A DNA stretch of 64,000 nucleotides from Saccharopolyspora montiporae. Its GTDB lineage: Bacteria; Actinomycetota; Actinomycetes; Mycobacteriales; Pseudonocardiaceae. Shown here in pieces: positions 33,652 to 41,352 of the stretch (position 1 is its first letter; the number at the start of each line of letters is the position of its first letter). The notes beneath the pieces are model-generated. The model was not told where the DNA came from. It did not search any database and saw only the letters and a program-made list of their open reading frames with translations. Where the stretch lies: assembly GCF_015209505.1 (NCBI RefSeq), contig NZ_JADEYC010000007.1:1-64000 (forward strand). The letters run 5' to 3'. Both the position numbers and the translations under genes were made by a program.

Positions 33652-34419
33652 TCACGCGGCCTGTTCGGTCTCCGCCTGCACCAACCGCTGCTCACCGGGC
33701 ACGGCCTGCAGCCCCATCTCGCGCAGCGCCGCCCACACCGTCACCTGGTTCGCCGACAGCACCGGCTTGCCCAGCTCCCGCTCCAGCGGCCCGATGATCT
33801 CGTAGGTCGGCAGATTCGTGCAGCTGATCACCATCGCCTCGGCCTCCGGATGATCCGCCGCCCGCACGATCTCCACGACCTGCCGGTAACTCGTCTTCCA
33901 GATCTGGCCGGACAACCCCAACCCCGCGCTGGCGACCACCTGCACCCCGTGCTCGGCGAAGAACGCCACCAGCCGGTCGGTCACGCTGGCCACGTACGGC
34001 GTCGCGATCGCCACCCGCACCGACCCCAACGTCCGCAGCCCCCGCACCAGCGACCCCGATGTGGTCACCGCCCGCTGCGCACCCGCATCGCGCATCATCG
34101 CGACCAGCTCCTGCTCACCGGCAGCACCGTCGACGAAACTGCCCGACGTGCAGCTGTAGGCCACCACCTCCGGCTCCGGCGTCAGCAGATCACGCGTCGC
34201 CGTGCGCACCGCGGACTCGTCGCGGACCAGGCTCGCCTGCTCCACCGACACCGGCGCCTGCACGAACGCCGTGCGGGTCACGTGCAACGACACCCCGCCG
34301 GGCAACCAGCGCCACAACTCGCGGTCCAACGCCATGTCGTAGGGCACGATCACGCCCACCCCGCGCTGGCAGACCGGACCGGACAGCACCGCGGGCCCCT
34401 CCCCGAGCACCCCGCTCAC
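33652..34419 (-). CDS. Maleate isomerase/Asp-Glu racemase superfamily protein, two catalytic Cys
   Basis: 255 residues. Both catalytic cysteines of the superfamily are present: Cys90 (VVAYSCTSGSFVDG) and Cys200 (AMVISCTNLPTYEII). This is the maleate cis-trans isomerase pattern. It is clearly paralogous to the protein encoded at 32746-33534 (shared CTSGSFV and the C-terminal GKPVL-ANQV motif). The GTG start at 34419 overlaps the DUF3830 stop as GTGA. Substrate is probably a small dicarboxylate or its half-amide; maleate itself is only one possibility. Confidence 0.87.
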   Translation of the reverse strand: MSGVLGEGPAVLSGPVCQRGVGVIVPYDMALDRELWRWLPGGVSLHVTRTAFVQAPVSVEQASLVRDESAVRTATRDLLTPEPEVVAYSCTSGSFVDGAAGEQELVAMMRDAGAQRAVTTSGSLVRGLRTLGSVRVAIATPYVASVTDRLVAFFAEHGVQVVASAGLGLSGQIWKTSYRQVVEIVRAADHPEAEAMVISCTNLPTYEIIGPLERELGKPVLSANQVTVWAALREMGLQAVPGEQRLVQAETEQAA

Positions 34420-34910
34420 CCGGCGTAGCGCTCGTAACGCAGCGCCTCGCCGACACTGCCGCTGCGCCACACGTCGTTGCACGCCTCGGCCATCCGATCC
34501 AGCCCCTCGACGATCGAGGCATAGACGTTGCCCGGCACCCAGCCCACATCACCGTTGAGCAGCAGGTTGTTGCGCCCGTAGAACAACGCCAGATCAATGA
34601 CCCCCGGCAGCTGCTCGATGCCCTTGTCCTGCTTGAACTCCCGATCCAGCATCCCGCCGGGAAACGAGAAGTACACGACATCGCCGGGAATCGGCGTCAC
34701 CGTCGGATTCTCCTGACCCGGCTCGTGGTCGGCGAAGCGCTCGACCATCGTGTACACCTCGTTGCGCGCGTACTTCGCGTGGTGCACCGGCCCCACCTGC
34801 GGCAGCGCCTGCCACACCGCCTCGCACGTGCGCGGCGCGTCCTTGTCCAGCAGCTCAGCCACGCACGACACACCGCGCTTGTCCAACGAGATCGACAGGT
34901 ACCGGGGCAT
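34416..34910 (-). CDS. DUF3830 family protein
   Basis: 164 residues. DUF3830 proteins have a cyclophilin-like beta-barrel and are found beside racemase, amidase and hydantoinase-type genes; their reaction is not established as far as I know. Visible conserved stretches are ARNEVYTMVERFADHEPGQENPTVTPIPGDVVYFSFPGG and FYGRNNLLLNGDVGWVPGNVYASI. No signal peptide or cysteine motif. The ATG at 34910 has GGGGAG seven bases upstream. It leads the transcript that continues into the two-cysteine isomerase, with the operator at 35004 upstream. Confidence 0.82.
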   Translation of the reverse strand: MPRYLSISLDKRGVSCVAELLDKDAPRTCEAVWQALPQVGPVHHAKYARNEVYTMVERFADHEPGQENPTVTPIPGDVVYFSFPGGMLDREFKQDKGIEQLPGVIDLALFYGRNNLLLNGDVGWVPGNVYASIVEGLDRMAEACNDVWRSGSVGEALRYERYAG

Positions 34911-35003
34911 CGGCCACTCCCCTTTCGGCGCACTCACGGGCACACGCAGCAGACATCCAGCGGAAACCGGGCCGCGACCAGCACGAACCGCACCGATCCG
35001 CAG

Positions 35004-35017
35004 ATTGTTGACAATCC
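35004..35017. promoter_or_regulatory. GntR-type operator site 3
   Basis: GATTGTTGACAATC, identical to site 1. It lies between the divergent DUF3830 gene (start 34910) and the 2-hydroxyacid dehydrogenase gene (start 35119), placed to control both. Confidence 0.7.
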
Positions 35018-35118
35018 TACGAGCGCTTTCTAGCGTGTCAATGCCTCGGCCTGACCCCACCCCGGGCCGCACCACACCGACCCGCGCCCCCCGCAGAACC
35101 CGCTCTAAGGTCAGGCCC

Positions 35119-36096
35119 ATGCACAACCCCGCCCCGGTGGTCGTCGTCCTGCACGGCGGAACCCCGCCCGCCGAGATGACCCGCATCCAGCCGCACGCCG
35201 AGCTGCGCTACGCCACCGCCGACCAGCTACCCGAGGCACTGCCCGGCGCCGACGTGCTGTTCGTCTGGGACTTCCGCACCGAAGCCCTCCCGCGGGCCTG
35301 GCCGGCCGCCGACCAGCTGACCTGGATCCACACCGCCACCGCCGGCGTCGACCACCTGCTGACCCCGGACGTCCTCGACTCCGCGGTCACCATCACCAAC
35401 TCCCGCGGCGTCTTCGACCAGCCGATGGCCGAGTACGTGCTGGCCTGCGTGCTCACCTTCGCCAAAGACCTGCACACCACCCTGCGCCAGCAGGACCGCC
35501 TGCACTGGCAGCACCGCGTCACCGAACGCATCGCCGGACGCAGCGCCCTGATCATCGGCACCGGCCCCATCGGGCGCGCCATCGCCGCACAACTCACCGC
35601 CGCCGGCATGCACGTCACCGCGGCCGGACGCAGCGCCCGCGACGACGACCCCGACTTCGGCACCGTGCACGCCTCCGCCGACCTGCCCTCCTACATCGGC
35701 GAGCACGACTACATCGTGCTCGCCGCCCCGCTGACCGAGCAGACCACCGGCCTGCTCGACGCCGCCGTCCTGTCCCGCTGCGCCCCCACCGCACGCATCA
35801 TCAACGTCGGCCGCGGCGAACTCGTCGTCGAAGCAGACCTCATCGACGCGCTGCGCACCTCCACCATCGCCGGCGCGGCCCTCGACGTCTTCGACACCGA
35901 ACCCCTGCCCACCGACTCACCCCTGTGGCAACTGCCGAACGTGCTCGTCTCCCCGCACATGTCCGGCGACACCACCGGCTGGATCGACGAACTGCTCGAC
36001 CTGTTCCTGGCCAACCTGCGCAGCTACCGCCACGGCCAGACCCTGCACAACACGGTCAACAAACAACGCGGTTACGTCAGCGGAACGGAGCACTGA
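35119..36096 (+). CDS. D-isomer-specific 2-hydroxyacid dehydrogenase
   Basis: 325 residues. The NAD-binding domain has LIIGTGPIGRAIAAQL. Catalytic residues fit the family: Arg in INVGRGELV, Glu in DVFDTEPLP, and His in VSPHMSGDT. It should interconvert a 2-oxo acid and a D-2-hydroxy acid with NAD(P)H. The ATG at 35119 begins the domain; the ribosome binding site (AAGGTCAGG) is modest. The stop overlaps the amidase start (TGATG), so the two are coupled. Context suggests it handles the keto or hydroxy acid arising in this cluster. Confidence 0.9.
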   Translation: MHNPAPVVVVLHGGTPPAEMTRIQPHAELRYATADQLPEALPGADVLFVWDFRTEALPRAWPAADQLTWIHTATAGVDHLLTPDVLDSAVTITNSRGVFDQPMAEYVLACVLTFAKDLHTTLRQQDRLHWQHRVTERIAGRSALIIGTGPIGRAIAAQLTAAGMHVTAAGRSARDDDPDFGTVHASADLPSYIGEHDYIVLAAPLTEQTTGLLDAAVLSRCAPTARIINVGRGELVVEADLIDALRTSTIAGAALDVFDTEPLPTDSPLWQLPNVLVSPHMSGDTTGWIDELLDLFLANLRSYRHGQTLHNTVNKQRGYVSGTEH

Positions 36097-37511
36097 TGGC
36101 ACACACCCACCCGGCACAACGCACCGCGGCCGACCTCACCGCCACCGAACTGCTTGACGCCTACCGCACCGGCGACCTCTCCCCCGTCGACGCCACCGAA
36201 GCCACCCTGCAGCGCATCGCCGAGGCCGACCCCACCGTCAACGCCTACTGCCTGCACACCCCCGACGCAGCCATGCAACAGGCCCGCGAATCCGAAAAGC
36301 GCTGGCAGCGCGGCGAACCCGAAGGACACCTCGACGGGGTTCCCACCTCGGTCAAAGACATCTTCCTCACCGCAGGCTTGCCCACGCTGCGCGGCTCACG
36401 CACCAGCGACCCCGAACAGCCGCCGACCGAGGACGCACCCACCGTGGCCCGGCTGCGCGAGCACAACGCCGTGCTCGTCGGCAAGACCACCACCCCCGAA
36501 CTCGCGTGGAAAGGCGTCACCGACAGCCCGCTGCACGGCATCACCCGCAACCCCTGGAACCCCGCCCGCACCGCAGGCGGATCCAGCGGCGGCGCAGCAG
36601 CCGCCGTCGCGCTCGGCATGGCGCCCCTGGCCATCGGCACGGACGGCGGCGGCAGCGTCCGCATCCCCGCCGCCTTCTGCGGCGTCACCACCATCAAACC
36701 CACCTTCGGCCGGGTGCCGCACTACCCCGCCAGCCCGTTCGGCAGCCTCGCCCACGCCGGACCCATCACCACCACCACCGCCGAAACCGCCCTGCTGCTG
36801 GACGTGCTGTCCGAGCCCGACGACCGCGACTGGGCCGCGCTGGCGCCACCCGAACCCACCACCGCCGGCCTCGACGACGGGGTGGCCGGGCTGCGCATCG
36901 CCGTGAGCACCGACCTCGGCCACGCCACCGTCGACCCGGAGATCGCCGAGGCAGTGCTCACCGCCGCCCGCACCTTCGCCGACCTGGGCGCGCACGTCGA
37001 ACACGCCGACCCCGGATTCCCCGACTGCGCCGACGACTTCCACGTCCTGTGGTTCAGCGGCGCCGCCAAATCCACCGAGCACCTCACCGACCGGCAACGC
37101 GCGCTGCTGGACCCCGGGCTGGCCGAGATCTGCGAACAGGGCCGCACCTACAGCGCCCTGGACTACCTCGACGCCATGAACACCCGCATGCGCATGGGCC
37201 AGCTCGCCGGCGCCTTCCACCGCACCTACGACCTGCTGCTGACCCCCAGCGTGCCGATCGCGGCCTTCGACGCCGGACCCGAAGTCCCGCCCGGATCCGG
37301 CCACACCCGCTGGACCGGCTGGACCCCGCTGAGCTACCCGTTCAACATGACCCAGCAGCCCGCCGCCAGCATCCCCTGCGGCTTCACCACCGAAGGTCTG
37401 CCCATCGGACTGCAGATCGTCGGCGCCCGCCACGACGACGCCCGCGTGCTGCGCGCCGCGCACGCCTACGAGCAGACCCACCCCGTCACCCGGCCCGCAC
37501 CACCGGGCTGA
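36096..37511 (+). CDS. Amidase signature family amidohydrolase
   Basis: 471 residues. The Ser-cisSer-Lys triad is in place: Lys in VPTSVKDIFLT, cis-Ser and nucleophile Ser in the GGSSGGAAAAVALG block with IGTDGGGSVRIPAA. The family hydrolyses carboxamides to acid plus ammonia. It overlaps the dehydrogenase gene by one base. In this cluster it may open an amide so that an omega-amino acid is released to GabT, or remove the amide from a dicarboxylate half-amide used by the isomerase-like proteins. Both are inference. The stop codon lies inside a 13-bp tandem repeat. Confidence 0.92.
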   Translation: MAHTHPAQRTAADLTATELLDAYRTGDLSPVDATEATLQRIAEADPTVNAYCLHTPDAAMQQARESEKRWQRGEPEGHLDGVPTSVKDIFLTAGLPTLRGSRTSDPEQPPTEDAPTVARLREHNAVLVGKTTTPELAWKGVTDSPLHGITRNPWNPARTAGGSSGGAAAAVALGMAPLAIGTDGGGSVRIPAAFCGVTTIKPTFGRVPHYPASPFGSLAHAGPITTTTAETALLLDVLSEPDDRDWAALAPPEPTTAGLDDGVAGLRIAVSTDLGHATVDPEIAEAVLTAARTFADLGAHVEHADPGFPDCADDFHVLWFSGAAKSTEHLTDRQRALLDPGLAEICEQGRTYSALDYLDAMNTRMRMGQLAGAFHRTYDLLLTPSVPIAAFDAGPEVPPGSGHTRWTGWTPLSYPFNMTQQPAASIPCGFTTEGLPIGLQIVGARHDDARVLRAAHAYEQTHPVTRPAPPG

Positions 37512-37526
37512 ACCACCGGGCTGAAC
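37501..37526. repeat. 13-bp perfect tandem duplication at the amidase stop
   Basis: CACCGGGCTGAAC at 37501-37513 is repeated at 37514-37526. The first copy contains the amidase stop codon, so the second copy lies in the 3' untranslated part. It looks like recent slippage. Confidence 0.85.
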
Positions 37527-37543
37527 CACCCGAGATCGACGAC

Positions 37544-38422
37544 TCACGTCCAAGCCCGCTGCTGCCAGCGCCACGCGCTGTCCGCGAGGCAATCGTCCAG
37601 GGTGCGCGGAGCCCGACCGAGCAGCTGCTCGACCTCGCCGGTGATCGGCTGGTTCAGCCCCACCCGGGTCAGGGTGTAGACGGCGGACATGAACAGGATC
37701 GTGTCCCACCCGACTCCGCGGCGGCGCAACCGGCCGGCGAACCGCGGCACGCTCGGACGCGTGTAGCGCACCGGACGCTGCAGGTGTCGGGTCAGCGCGG
37801 CGGCGACCTCCGGCATCGTCAGCGCCTCCGGCCCGGTCAGCTCATGCACCCGGTTGCGGTGCCGGTCCGGGGCCAGAAGGGCGTCGACGGCCACCGCCGC
37901 GGCATCGCGCGCATCGAGGAACGTCGTGCGCCCACCACCGGCGGGCACGAACAGCTCACCGCGGTCGGCGATGTCGCTGCCGTGGGTGGACAGGTGCCGG
38001 TGCAGGTTCTGCACGAAGAAGCTGCACCGCAGCACCGTCCAGCTCATCGACGAGGCCAACAGTGCCTGCTCGACCTTGTGGTGCGGCAGGAACCGGGCGC
38101 GATCAGCACCGAACACCGACACGTACACCACATGCCGACAACCCGCCCGCTGCGCCGCGTCGAGGAACGGCACGATCCCGCTGCGAGCGGCCTCGTTGCT
38201 CGGCAGCGGGAACAGCAGGAACAGCGTGTCCACGCCGTCCAGCGCCGCAGGCCAGCTCGTCGGGTCGAAGAAGTCCAGCCGCACCGCCTCACCCGCGCCG
38301 AGCCCGGATCCCCACTGCTCGGGGTGCCTGCTTCCCACCCGCCAGGCGCCCTCGACGCGCTCGCGGAGCAGCCCGACCAGCTCAGCGCCCACATTGCCCG
38401 ACGGCCCCGTCACCAACAGCAC
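37544..38422 (-). CDS. NmrA-like NAD(P)-binding oxidoreductase
   Basis: 292 residues of the atypical SDR group. It opens with VLLVTGPSGNVGAELV (Rossmann GxxGxxG) and contains VDTLFLLFPLP, HVVYVSVFGADR and the mid-protein SWTVLRCSFFVQNLHRHL typical of NmrA/azoreductase-like proteins. The usual Tyr-x3-Lys catalytic pair is absent, as is common in NmrA members. The GTG at 38422 is preferred because AAGGGG lies six bases upstream and homologues begin at this strand; an ATG at 38497 would add 25 residues without family resemblance. Function unknown; a redox sensor or reductase. Confidence 0.8.
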   Translation of the reverse strand: MLLVTGPSGNVGAELVGLLRERVEGAWRVGSRHPEQWGSGLGAGEAVRLDFFDPTSWPAALDGVDTLFLLFPLPSNEAARSGIVPFLDAAQRAGCRHVVYVSVFGADRARFLPHHKVEQALLASSMSWTVLRCSFFVQNLHRHLSTHGSDIADRGELFVPAGGGRTTFLDARDAAAVAVDALLAPDRHRNRVHELTGPEALTMPEVAAALTRHLQRPVRYTRPSVPRFAGRLRRRGVGWDTILFMSAVYTLTRVGLNQPITGEVEQLLGRAPRTLDDCLADSAWRWQQRAWT

Positions 38423-38535
38423 CAGCAGCCCCTTCCCACGAGCGGAAACCCCAGTATCCCCGGGGAAACGGTCCCGTCCGACGTGGCGCGCCTCCATCGC
38501 GGCGGATGGTCAGGCCAGGCCGCACCCGGGCGGCA

Positions 38536-39813
38536 TTACCGGTGACCGGCGGGGCGGCCCAGCCGGAACTGGGCGGCCGTGCCCACCACCAGCAACAGCA
38601 GCACCGGCAGGAACGCCCACCGGTAGGCCACATCGGCAGGCAGATCCGCCACCAGCTGCAGCACCAGACCGACCAGCAGCTGGATCAGCACGGCGGCGGT
38701 GAACCCGCCCATGTTGACCACCCCGGTTGCCGCGCCGGAACGGTGCGCCTCGTTGGCCGCGCGCGCACCGTCGAAGGCCAGCATGGCCGCGCCACCGGCC
38801 ACGCCGATCACGACGAGCACCGCCAGCAGGACCGGCATCGGCAGCACACCCGGCCACACGACCAGCACCGCCCACGCCAGCGCGGTCGCCATCGACAGCC
38901 CCAACGTGAACCGCTGCCTGCGCAGCACGCGTCCGGCCACGTATTGCCCGGCGAACCAGGTGCCCGCCACGAACGCCAGCACCGACACCAGCAGCAGCGA
39001 TCCCACCTCGTCGCGGGCATGCCCCTGGGACTCGGTCAGCCACGGTGCACCCCACAGCGTCGTCACGGCCAGGAACTGGGCCATGAGCACGAAGTGCACC
39101 CAGAACGAGTGCCGCGTCCCGCGCCGGGCCACCACCGCGCGCAGCGTCCGAGAGATCGGCTCGGTCGAGACCGGTTCCGGCGCGACGGGCACCGCGCTGC
39201 CCGGGCGATCCCGGATCACCAGCCAGGCCACCAGCGCCACCAGGGCCGTCAGCACGCCCGCGCCCAGGAAGGTCGGCAACCACCCCAGACCGTGCAGCGA
39301 CGCGCTCAGCGGGGTCGTCGACACGATCTGGCCGAGCCCGCCGGCCAGCCCGGTCAGGGCGGCGATCTTGCCGAACCTGCGCGGCGGGAACCACAACGCG
39401 GCCAGCCGCAGCACGTTGGTGAACATGAACGCGTCGCCGAATCCGATGAGGACCCGGCCCGCGATGCCGCCGACGATGGACCCGCTCACCGCGAACACGG
39501 CCGACCCGATGGCGAGCGCGAGCATGCCCGCGGTGATCACGCGGCGGGGCCCGAGCCGGTCGGCCAGCAATCCGGAAGGCACCTGCAGCACCAGGTACAC
39601 GCCGAGCTGCAGCGCGGAGAACACCGCCAGCACCGCCGGTCCGGTGCCGAACCGCTCCAGTGCTTCCGGTGCGGCCACGCCGAGGCTGGCGCGGTGGAAC
39701 AGCGCGAGGAAGTAGCACAGCGCGCCGATGCCCCATACCGCCCACGCGGCGCGGTGGCGCGGGTCGGTCGCGGGTGCCTGCTGCGGTGGTTCGGTGACCG
39801 GCTGCGCGGTCAC
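38536..39813 (-). CDS. MFS transporter
   Basis: 425 residues with about twelve membrane helices. MFS motif A-like LLADRLGPRRVITAG lies between helices 2 and 3. N-terminal RAAWAVWGIGALCYFLALFHRASLGVAAPEAL recalls the anion/hexuronate-phthalate-type carriers that import organic acids. The GTG at 39813 has GGAG eight bases upstream; a GTG at 39843 would be too far from its AGGAGAGGA. It is divergent from a GntR regulator with a TTGTAT-N9-ATACAA palindrome between them. Substrate unknown, probably a carboxylate. Confidence 0.87.
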   Translation of the reverse strand: MTAQPVTEPPQQAPATDPRHRAAWAVWGIGALCYFLALFHRASLGVAAPEALERFGTGPAVLAVFSALQLGVYLVLQVPSGLLADRLGPRRVITAGMLALAIGSAVFAVSGSIVGGIAGRVLIGFGDAFMFTNVLRLAALWFPPRRFGKIAALTGLAGGLGQIVSTTPLSASLHGLGWLPTFLGAGVLTALVALVAWLVIRDRPGSAVPVAPEPVSTEPISRTLRAVVARRGTRHSFWVHFVLMAQFLAVTTLWGAPWLTESQGHARDEVGSLLLVSVLAFVAGTWFAGQYVAGRVLRRQRFTLGLSMATALAWAVLVVWPGVLPMPVLLAVLVVIGVAGGAAMLAFDGARAANEAHRSGAATGVVNMGGFTAAVLIQLLVGLVLQLVADLPADVAYRWAFLPVLLLLVVGTAAQFRLGRPAGHR

Positions 39814-39878
39814 GACCGGGACTCCGGCGGCTGGGCGGTGCACATCGGTGGCGGTTCCTCTCCTGCAGGGCACGTCTT

Positions 39879-39901
39879 CTTGTATTCATCATAGATACAA
39901 G
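39879..39901. promoter_or_regulatory. GntR operator between MFS and GntR genes
   Basis: CTTGTAT (39879-39885) and ATACAAG (39895-39901) are perfect inverted arms around a 9-base AT-rich spacer. The site lies in the 111-bp gap between the divergent starts and abuts GGAGGG, so binding would block both transcripts. Confidence 0.7.
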
Positions 39902-39924
39902 GAGGGTGGAAGTACGATGGGCGC

Positions 39925-40617
39925 GTGTCGAGCGCAACATCATCCGGATCCCCGGCCACCGGCGAACCCCCGGCCGCCGACCGCGCCTACCAGCACGTCA
40001 AAGCCGGGCTGCTGGACGGCAGCTACCCAGATGGCGAGCTGCTCAGCGAAGGCGAGATCGCCACCGACCTGGCCATGTCCCGCACACCGGTGCGCGAGGC
40101 GTTCCTGCGGCTGCAGGGCGAAGGGTTCCTGCGGCTGTACCCGAAACGCGGAGCGCTGGTCGTGCCGGTCACCCCCGAGGAAGCCCGATCGGTCATCGAA
40201 GCCCGCCTGGCCCTGGAGAGCTTCGCCATCGACAAACTCGCCGCCCAGGGACAGCAGGCCATGGACGACGTCGGCGCCGGCCTGGCCGCCCACCCCGCCT
40301 GCGACGGCTCCGACCTCGACGACGCCCAGCTGCACGAAACCGACCGCGCCTTCCACGCCCAACTCGTGGCCGCCGCGGGCAACCCCGTGGTCACCGACCT
40401 CTACGACCGGCTGCGCGACCGGCAGATGCGCATCACCTCCACCGCCCGCACGCACACCGCCCGCCCCCGCATCACCAGCCAGCACACGGCACTGGCCGAA
40501 GCCGTGCGCTCCGGCGACCCGGACCTCGCCAAGGCCGCACTGCGCGAGCACCTGCTCGGCACGGTCCGCGCGTTCGGCCTGACCGGCGGCAACTACCTCG
40601 GGGCGGAGTCCGAGTAA
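39925..40617 (+). CDS. GntR-family regulator, FCD subfamily
   Basis: 230 residues. The winged helix (about 18-85) contains ELLSEGEIATDLAMSRTPVREAFLRLQGEGFLRLYPKRGALVVP. The FCD domain (about 95-220) has HETDRAFHAQLVAAAGN and ITSQHTALAEAVRSGDPDLAKAALREHLLG with the metal-binding Asp/His set. The GTG at 39925 is the first start in frame; the GGAGGG at 39901 is rather distant, so initiation may be weak. It should repress the divergent MFS gene and itself through the palindrome at 39879-39901. Confidence 0.88.
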   Translation: MSSATSSGSPATGEPPAADRAYQHVKAGLLDGSYPDGELLSEGEIATDLAMSRTPVREAFLRLQGEGFLRLYPKRGALVVPVTPEEARSVIEARLALESFAIDKLAAQGQQAMDDVGAGLAAHPACDGSDLDDAQLHETDRAFHAQLVAAAGNPVVTDLYDRLRDRQMRITSTARTHTARPRITSQHTALAEAVRSGDPDLAKAALREHLLGTVRAFGLTGGNYLGAESE

Positions 40618-40774
40618 GGGTGCTCGTGCGCCGAGCGGTGTGCTGGGCGAGATCCGGGCTCGATGTCCAGGTCCTGCGACTCGTCAGCGACGGAGCGGGC
40701 CCGGCCTCGTCGTGCCCGCATCGCATGCGGTCCGCGTCCGCGACGACCCGGCCGGGGCTGCGGCGAGGTGTGGA

Positions 40775-41203
40775 TCAGGCGCGGGAGTCGGCGGCTGAAC
40801 GCTCGCGGAACCAGTGCGCGATCCCCGGCATGCGGGCTTCGACATTGCCAGGGGCGGAGATGTTGAGCATCCCGGCGGGTTCAGCCCCTCGATTCTCGAA
40901 GGAATGCGTGACGTTGCCGGGTACCAGCACGAACGCTCCTGCGCCCGCGTCGATCCAGTCACTGCCGACCAACAGGCTCATCGTGCCCGCCAGGACGTAG
41001 AACACGTCGTCTTCCGGATGGGAATGCGGGCCGGGGCCTTTCGTGTGCGGGTCGAGCCACCATTCGGAGATCGAGTACTGCCCACTGGTCTCCGCGCCGT
41101 CGGCCTTGAACACCGCCGAGAGGTCGCCCATCGCATACGTCCGACCCTCGCCCGGCATCAGCATCACCGGGAGCCGTTCCTCCGCGTCACCGGTATCGGT
41201 CAT
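40775..41203 (-). CDS. Cupin-domain protein
   Basis: 142 residues with one cupin barrel. The metal-binding motif appears as GPHSHPEDDVFYVLAG, with the second-motif asparagine and histidine in VPGNVTHSFENRG. Proteins like this are dioxygenases, isomerases or sensors; no enzyme can be named. The ATG at 41203 is preferred to a GTG at 41269, because the latter lies inside the palindrome at 41257-41274, which then fits as its promoter operator. Divergent from an alpha/beta hydrolase gene. Confidence 0.82.
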   Translation of the reverse strand: MTDTGDAEERLPVMLMPGEGRTYAMGDLSAVFKADGAETSGQYSISEWWLDPHTKGPGPHSHPEDDVFYVLAGTMSLLVGSDWIDAGAGAFVLVPGNVTHSFENRGAEPAGMLNISAPGNVEARMPGIAHWFRERSAADSRA

Positions 41204-41256
41204 GAGGGCTTCTGCGGCGTCGTTGTCGGGTTTGGTTGTGGGTCGTGAACGGTAAA

Positions 41257-41274
41257 TTTCAGTCGACACTGAAG
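41257..41274. promoter_or_regulatory. Palindrome TTTCA-N8-TGAAG, type shared with 57674-57691
   Basis: TTTCA (41257-41261) and TGAAG (41270-41274) flank GTCGACAC; the inner TTCAGT/ACTGAA arms are perfect. It sits 54 bases upstream of the cupin start. A very similar element, TTTCA-N8-TGAAA, occurs upstream of moxR. Confidence 0.5.
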
Positions 41275-41352
41275 CAATAGGGTTTCCTGAGGTTTGAGGT
41301 TCCCGCGCTCGACGTCTGCTCAACGGGGTGCGGACGAGTGGAGCTGGTCGCG

